From Ahniella sp. (GTDB lineage Bacteria; Pseudomonadota; Gammaproteobacteria; Xanthomonadales; Ahniellaceae), in the NCBI GenBank assembly GCA_016712105.1, contig JADJRU010000022.1, positions 1-64,000 of the forward strand: a stretch of DNA of 64,000 bases. Direction: 5' to 3'. How positions within the stretch are numbered: the stretch's first letter is position 1; every line of letters begins with the position of its first letter. The translations under genes were made by a program, and so were the position numbers. Below, one piece after another: positions 59,132 through 64,000 of this stretch. The notes beneath the pieces were generated by a model, which saw nothing but the letters and a program-made list of their open reading frames with translations, was not told the DNA's origin and searched no databases.

Positions 59132-59666
59132 ATGGCATCCCGCAAGTCGGCAACCCGCAGTACATCGACCATCAAACCGGCCAAACGCCCGGCACGCAAG
59201 AAAGTGGCGGCGATCCCAAGGGGATTCCACAGCCTCACGCCGTATCTCGTGGTGCGCGGCGCCGATCAGGCCATCCATTTCTATACCGCAGCGTTCGGCG
59301 CAAAGCTGACCGAACGGTTGGCGATGCCCGATGGCAGCGTCATGCATGCCGAAATGCGCATCGGCAACAGCCACTTCATGCTCAGCGAAGAATTTCCCCG
59401 ACTGGGGCGCCCGATCGCCGCTGCTGCTGGGCGGCAGCGCCACACATGTGATGATCTACACGCGCGATGTCGATGCGCTGATCGCCCGTGCGCTGGATGC
59501 CGGCGCCCATCTGGACATGCCGGTGGCCGACATGTTCTGGGGTGATCGCTACGGCAAGGTCCGTGATCCGTATGGCCACGTCTGGAGCATCGCCACACAC
59601 ATGGAAGACGTCTCGAAGAAAGAGATGACGAAACGGGCGGCCGAGTTCATGAAACCGAATCCGTGA
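59132..59666 (+). CDS. VOC-superfamily protein (PhnB/glyoxalase-like), frameshifted
   Basis: About 178 residues with a basic N-terminal tail (KPAKRPARKK), then LTPYLVVRGADQAIHFYTAA and MPDGSVMHAEMRIGNS in one frame, and GGSATHVMIYTRDVDALIAR, MFWGDRYGKVRDPYGHVWSI in another. Removing one C from CCCC at 59396-59399 joins them as FPDWGARSP. GGAGG six bases before ATG 59132 is a strong ribosome-binding site. A PhnB-like fold of unknown activity. Confidence 0.85.
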
Positions 59667-59683
59667 TGCGGCCCATTCGCCCA

Positions 59684-59717
59684 TAAAAAAAACGGGACGC
59701 CCAAGGCGTCCCGTTTT
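59684..59717. terminator. Bidirectional terminator
   Basis: AACGGGACGCC-CAA-GGCGTCCCGTT (59691-59715) has a perfect 11-base stem with an A-run before and T-run after, between convergent VOC and hppA genes. Confidence 0.95.
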
Positions 59718-59737
59718 GATCTGCACCAACCGGAAAA

Positions 59738-61774
59738 TCAGGTACCGAGCATCGGGATCAGCAGCAGCGCCACGATGTTGATGATCTTGATCAGCGGGTT
59801 GATGGCCGGGCCGGCGGTGTCCTTGTACGGGTCGCCCACGGTGTCGCCGGTGACGGCGGCCTTGTGTGCTTCCGAGCCCTTGCCACCATGGTGGCCTTCT
59901 TCGATGTACTTCTTCGCGTTGTCCCAGGCGCCGCCACCGGTGCACATGGAGATGGCGACGAACAGACCGGTGACGATGGTGCCCATCAGCAGGCCACCGA
60001 GGGCAGCCGGGCCGAGGAGCAGGCCAACGAGGACCGGCACGAGCAGCGGCAGCAGCGACGGAACGATCATTTCCTTGATCGCCGACTTGGTCAGCAGATC
60101 CACGGCCTTGTCGTATTCCGGCTTGCCGGTGCCTTCCATGATGCCCTTGATGTCGCGGAACTGACGGCGGACTTCTTCAACGACCGCACCCGCAGCACGA
60201 CCCACTGCCTGCATCGCGAACGCGGCGAACAGGTAGGGAATCAGGCCACCGATCAGCAGACCCACGACCACATAGGGGTTGTTGATCGAGAAGTCGGCCT
60301 TGATGCCGGTTTCTTCGAGCTTGTGAGCGTAATCGGCGAACAGCACCAGCGCGGCCAGACCGGCCGAACCGATGGCGTAGCCCTTCGTCACGGCCTTCGT
60401 GGTGTTGCCGACGGCGTCGAGCGCGTCCGTGATCTTGCGGATTTCCGGACCGAGTTCGCTCATTTCGGCAATGCCGCCGGCGTTGTCGGTGATCGGACCG
60501 TAGGCGTCGAGTGCCACGACCATACCCGCCATCGACAGCATCGACGTGGCGGCGATGGCCACGCCATACAGGCCGGCGATCTCGTAACAGCCGAGCATGG
60601 CCGCAGCCACGGCGAGCACTGGCAGCGCGGTCGACTTCATCGACACGGCCAGGCCGGCGATGATGTTGGTGCCGTGGCCCGTGACCGAAGCGCGGGCAAC
60701 ATCACGCACCGGAGCAAACTCGGTTGCGGTGTAGTACTCGGTGATGGCGACCAGCAGGGCGGTCAGCACCAGGCCGATGATGGCGCAGTAGAACAGCGGC
60801 ATCGCCAGCGAAGCTTCGAACATCTCGGTGCTGACGTAGTAGAACGCACCGGCAGCGAGCAGACCCGAAACAGCCAGACCGCGATACAGCGCATTCATGA
60901 TCTTGCCGCCGTCGCGCGCCTTCACGAAGAAGGTACCGATGATCGAGGCCGGGATCGACACGGCGCCGAGGGCCAACGGGTAGATCACACCAGCCCAGCC
61001 GTAGGTGGCGTAGGAGATGCTGGCGACCAGCATGGCGGCGATGATCGTCACGGCATAGGTTTCGAACAGGTCGGCAGCCATACCGGCGCAGTCGCCGACG
61101 TTGTCACCGACGTTGTCGGCGATCACGGCCGGGTTGCGGGGGTCATCTTCCGGAATGCCAGCTTCGACCTTGCCCACGAGGTCGGCGCCGACGTCGGCAC
61201 CCTTCGTGAAAATACCGCCACCGAGGCGCGCAAAAATGGAGATCAGCGACGAGCCAAAGGCCAGACCGATCATCGGGCCGAGCGCAATCTTCAGTGACTC
61301 TGCATTGGCTTCCATGCCCTTCATGACGAACATGAAGTATCCGGCAACACCCAGCAGACCCAGACCCACCACCAGCATGCCGGTGATGGCGCCACCGCGG
61401 AACGACACGGTGAGGGCTTCGTTGAGGCCGCGCGTGGCGGCTTGGGTGGTGCGAACGTTGGCACGCACGGACACATACATGCCGATGAAGCCGGCGGCAC
61501 CCGAGAGCACGGCACCGATCGCAAAGCCGATGGCCGTCTGCGGGCTACCGAGGCCCAGCCAGATCACGGCGAAGAGGATCACGCCGACGATGCTGATCGT
61601 CATGTACTGACGACGCAGGTAGGCGCCAGCGCCTTCCTGGATCGCAGCGGCGATTTGCTGCATCCGCTCATTGCCTGCGGGCTGTTTCATGATCCAGCCA
61701 GTTACCAACACACCATAAACGATTGCGATCGCCGCACAGGCAAGCGCGATCCATAGCCCGTTTTCCAGGATCAT
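59738..61774 (-). CDS. hppA: Membrane-bound proton-translocating pyrophosphatase
   Basis: A 678-residue, ~16-helix pump that couples pyrophosphate hydrolysis to H+ export. Substrate-binding segments are intact (DVGADLVGKVEAGIPEDDPR, DNVGDNVGDCAGMAADLFET, GDTVGDPYKDTAGP). The GNTTKAVTKGYA segment carries Lys and Thr at the positions that separate K+-independent enzymes from K+-dependent ones (Ala and Gly), so a K+-independent H+ pump is predicted. GGAG lies eight bases before ATG 61774. Confidence 0.95.
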   Translation of the reverse strand: MILENGLWIALACAAIAIVYGVLVTGWIMKQPAGNERMQQIAAAIQEGAGAYLRRQYMTISIVGVILFAVIWLGLGSPQTAIGFAIGAVLSGAAGFIGMYVSVRANVRTTQAATRGLNEALTVSFRGGAITGMLVVGLGLLGVAGYFMFVMKGMEANAESLKIALGPMIGLAFGSSLISIFARLGGGIFTKGADVGADLVGKVEAGIPEDDPRNPAVIADNVGDNVGDCAGMAADLFETYAVTIIAAMLVASISYATYGWAGVIYPLALGAVSIPASIIGTFFVKARDGGKIMNALYRGLAVSGLLAAGAFYYVSTEMFEASLAMPLFYCAIIGLVLTALLVAITEYYTATEFAPVRDVARASVTGHGTNIIAGLAVSMKSTALPVLAVAAAMLGCYEIAGLYGVAIAATSMLSMAGMVVALDAYGPITDNAGGIAEMSELGPEIRKITDALDAVGNTTKAVTKGYAIGSAGLAALVLFADYAHKLEETGIKADFSINNPYVVVGLLIGGLIPYLFAAFAMQAVGRAAGAVVEEVRRQFRDIKGIMEGTGKPEYDKAVDLLTKSAIKEMIVPSLLPLLVPVLVGLLLGPAALGGLLMGTIVTGLFVAISMCTGGGAWDNAKKYIEEGHHGGKGSEAHKAAVTGDTVGDPYKDTAGPAINPLIKIINIVALLLIPMLGT

Positions 61775-61953
61775 ATTTTTATCTCCAGATACCCAAAGGA
61801 AGCCCGGCAGAACCGCCGGAAATGCACAAAGCCCCCGGATTCTATTGATTAGCCCCCCTCGGGGCAATCACAATGGGACATATTCCCGGGGATTGTTCCG
61901 CCCCGCCGCCAATCCGGCCGCCGATCCCCCCGGCAATGCCACGGAGCCAGACC

Positions 61954-62929
61954 ATGGGTGCGCACCACCATCACCACCACCCGGCAGGCGGCCACGACCA
62001 TGGCGCGCATGCCGGGCACGGACACGGCACGACCCCACGATGTCCACGCCACCGTGCACGACAGCGCCATGGGTGCGTTCCGCTGGAGCCTGCTGTTCAA
62101 CATCGGCCTGGTGATTGTCGAAGCCGGGGCCGGCTTCTGGGTCGACTCGGTCGCCCTGCTGGCGGACGCCGCCCACAACCTGGGTGATGTCCTGGGCCTG
62201 CTGTTGGCCTACGGCGCTGCCCGCCTCGCCCAGAAGAAGCCGGACGAGCGCCACACCTATGGGTACGCGCGCTCGACGATCCTGGCGGCGATGGTCAACG
62301 CAGCCATCCTGATGTTCGCTTGTGGTGCGCTGACATTTGAGTCCTTCGATCGCCTGGCCAATCCGCATCGCCCCGATGGCTGGGTGATGATGGCGGTCGC
62401 CAGTTTTGCCGTCCTCGTGAATGCCGGTTCGGCCGTGCTGTTCTGGCGGAGCCAGAAACATGACTTGAACGCGCGCGGCGCCTTCCTGCATTTGGCCGCC
62501 GATGCCGCCGTTTCGGTCGCGGTCGTTTTTGCCGGCCTGCTCATCGTGCTGGGCGGCCCGGCATGGCTGGATCCGGCCATCAGCCTGCTGGTGAATGCCG
62601 TGATCCTGTGGAGTGCCGTGCAGTTGCTTCGTCAGGCACTCGACCTGTCGCTGGACGCCGTCCCGGCCCATCTCTCGGTCAACAAGATCGAGGCGGCGTT
62701 ACGCACGATTCCCGGTGTCCGGGCCTTGCACGATCTGCATGTCTGGCCGCTGTCGACCACCGTCGCCGCCATGACCGCCCATATCGAACATGACGGCATC
62801 CGCGATGGTGATGAACTCCTGGCCGATGCCCAGCACATCATGCTGGAGAAATTCCAGATTTCGCATTGCACGATCCAGCTGGAAAACATCAGTTGCCGGC
62901 AGCGTTGCGAGGATATTCCGGGGCCGTGA
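61954..62929 (+). CDS. Cation diffusion facilitator (CzcD/ZitB-like), frameshifted
   Basis: About 324 residues. From ATG 61954 (GGAG seven bases upstream) the N-terminus is very histidine-rich (GAHHHHHH, GHDHGAHAGHGHG). Removing one C from CCCC at 62033-62036 joins it to the six-helix CDF body: SVALLADAAHNLGDVLGLLL with the metal-site Asp/His, LHLAADAAVS with the second site, and a cytoplasmic C-terminal domain (LHDLHVWPLSTTVAAMTAHI). Probably a Zn(II)/Co(II)/Cd(II) efflux antiporter. Confidence 0.9.
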
Positions 62930-62945
62930 AGGCGGTGGCGGCGGT

Positions 62946-62983
62946 CTCAACCGATCGATGCAACACAACGCATCGATCGGTTG
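62946..62983. other. Perfect inverted repeat after CDF gene
   Basis: TCAACCGATCGATGC and GCATCGATCGGTTGA form 15-base perfect arms around AACACAAC. It lies 17 bases past the CDF stop and about 100 bases before the IS end. No T-tract. It could be a terminator, a repeat or a target-site structure. Confidence 0.7.
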
Positions 62984-63035
62984 ACGTTTGCACCCCCGAC
63001 TTCGCAGAGCGAAGCACGAGGGCGAAGTGTTTGCC

Positions 63036-63081
63036 TAACCCCCCTCCCAACCCTCCCCCGAACCCCCCCGTTTTCGGTGGC
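63036..63081. repeat. C-rich intergenic repeat module
   Basis: AACCCCCCTCCCAACCCTCC followed by GAACCCCCCCGTTTTCGG is a diverged copy of the module at 1244 and 12467. It is cut off by the IS end. Confidence 0.55.
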
Positions 63082-64000
63082 TGTCAAGCTACTTGTCGCT
63101 TTTTCGGTTACTCCCCCTGGGCCTTAGTGCGCAGGGGTTGATTGGCGCTAGGGCCCGTTGTTTTCTTGCGGGATGACACGCGGACTTGTTCGACCCGATT
63201 CGGGTTCAGGTAGACACGAGGAATATGGGTCCAGTCCCGGGTGTGTCTGGACCAGCGCCGTGGGTTGTTTCGCTTCGCCTGTTGGTAGACGGCATGGCGG
63301 TTCTTGAGGATCTCGACGTCGAGGCGTCGATGCCTTTCATCCGGCGTTACGAAGCGTATGGCGCTGTGGCGGTGTTCCGTGTTGTACCAGTGCAGCAAGC
63401 GGTCAGCGAAGGCTCTTGCATCCTTCAGTGTCGCGAAGGGCCTGCTGGGGTCATTGGGGCGGTATTTGATGGTCTTGAACAGTGATTCAATGAACGGGTT
63501 GTCGTTGCTGACCAAGGGTCGCGAATGACTGCGGGCGATGCCAAGGTCCTTGAGGGTTGTTTGCAGAGACGTGCCTCTCATGACCGCGCCATTGTCGGCA
63601 TGAAGCGTCAGTTGATTGGGCGGTATGGCTTCACGGAAGACATAGTCACGGACGAGCTCGCTTGCATGCGACTGGTTCTCGCACGCATAGACCTGCCATG
63701 CGACTGCTTTCCGTGAGTAGAGATCAATGACGACGTAGAGGTACCAGAAGTGCCCTCTGACACAAGAAGGCAGCCAGGTGATATCCCAAGTGGCCACTTG
63801 ATTTGGGGCGGCCGCAACGAGCTCACGCAGTGCGTTCTTCTGCGTTGGCTCCTTGCTTAGAGCGCGGTGCCTGAGCTGACGTTGGTTGCGAAGCAAGCGA
63901 TAGAAGGTGCTCTCCGAGGCGAGGTATTTGCCCTGGTCGACAAGCCTTGGAACAATCTGGGTCACTGGCAAATGCCCGTGCTCCGGCGCGTTGGCGATGT
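63082..64000 (-). mobile_element. IS3-family insertion sequence, partial
   Basis: The element runs off the right edge. Its inner boundary is probably near 63082, where TGTCAAGCTACTTGTCGC begins with the TG typical of IS3 ends; the outer end, terminal repeat partner and target duplication are outside the window. Confidence 0.65.
63108..64000 (-). CDS. IS3-family transposase (OrfB), N-terminus outside window
   Basis: The frame is open from the window edge to 63108. An integrase core with the DDE residues is clear: Asp in VATWDITWLPS, Asp in LTLHADNGAVMRG and Glu in NDNPFIESLFKTIKY, plus the usual HRHSAIRFVTPDERH ending. In IS3 elements OrfB is joined to an upstream OrfA by programmed frameshifting; OrfA would lie beyond 64000. 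No disruption is seen in the visible part, so the copy may be active. Confidence 0.9.
   Translation of the reverse strand, partial: IANAPEHGHLPVTQIVPRLVDQGKYLASESTFYRLLRNQRQLRHRALSKEPTQKNALRELVAAAPNQVATWDITWLPSCVRGHFWYLYVVIDLYSRKAVAWQVYACENQSHASELVRDYVFREAIPPNQLTLHADNGAVMRGTSLQTTLKDLGIARSHSRPLVSNDNPFIESLFKTIKYRPNDPSRPFATLKDARAFADRLLHWYNTEHRHSAIRFVTPDERHRRLDVEILKNRHAVYQQAKRNNPRRWSRHTRDWTHIPRVYLNPNRVEQVRVSSRKKTTGPSANQPLRTKAQGE

Noticed and set aside
59864..61297. A 477-codon plus-strand reading frame opposite hppA
   Set aside because: It is the antisense shadow of a fully conserved pyrophosphatase; its His/Glu/Arg-rich translation has no domain.
1..64000. tRNA and rRNA genes
   Set aside because: No cloverleaf with GTTCRA-type arm or rRNA core sequence was noticed on either strand, though a short tRNA could be missed by eye.

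Overview
The window looks like chromosomal DNA of a GC-rich gammaproteobacterium of the Xanthomonadales/Lysobacterales type. This is inferred from the trxB/ftsK and aat-infA arrangement, the MarR-hppD-hmgA-fahA-maiA tyrosine catabolism cluster, secreted proteins ending in the short tail FANGFE, paired ECF sigma factor/TPR kinase genes, and several families of intergenic palindromic repeats. No rRNA, tRNA or CRISPR array was seen.

Layout. 0-9.9 kb: a partial membrane gene, a TSUP permease, then a compact operon encoding a large cNMP-binding FAD/NAD(P) oxidoreductase with four iron-sulfur clusters, a b-type haem membrane protein and an FHA-fused decahaem cytochrome c; SnoaL-like and GNAT genes, tilS, xseB and ispA follow. 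10-21 kb: a Ser/Thr kinase, a UMF1 transporter, a MarR regulator facing the homogentisate pathway across a perfect palindromic operator, a second TSUP protein and TerC. 21.4-23.8 kb: a more AT-rich cassette of four small genes lying between two direct copies of one intergenic repeat. 23.9-39.4 kb: a minus-strand locus of ECF sigma factor, HCD-type TPR kinase, Lnt-like N-acyltransferase, two tandem paralogous secreted proteins and a giant beta-strand-repeat surface protein, nearly all broken by frameshifts and containing remnants of a duplication. 39.4-44.2 kb: a transposase relic, a small conserved protein, a subtilisin-like protease and a repeat array. 44.2-51.7 kb: ppc, a second kinase/ECF pair, a globin and ribosomal protein bTHX. 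51.8-64 kb: enoyl-CoA hydratase, ftsK, trxB, a DUF482 acetyltransferase, aat, infA, two cytochromes c, a VOC protein, a proton-pumping pyrophosphatase, a His-rich CDF transporter and part of an IS3-family transposase at the right edge.

Frameshifts need care. Essential genes (tilS, ftsK) and ordinary housekeeping genes each carry a single one-base indel, often in a homopolymer, so part of the signal is probably sequence error. The density between about 21.6 and 39.4 kb is several-fold higher than elsewhere, which suggests real decay there as well. The most interesting candidates are the cNMP/FHA-linked redox conduit (1.4-6.4 kb) and the sigma-kinase-Lnt-surface-protein locus (23.9-39.4 kb).
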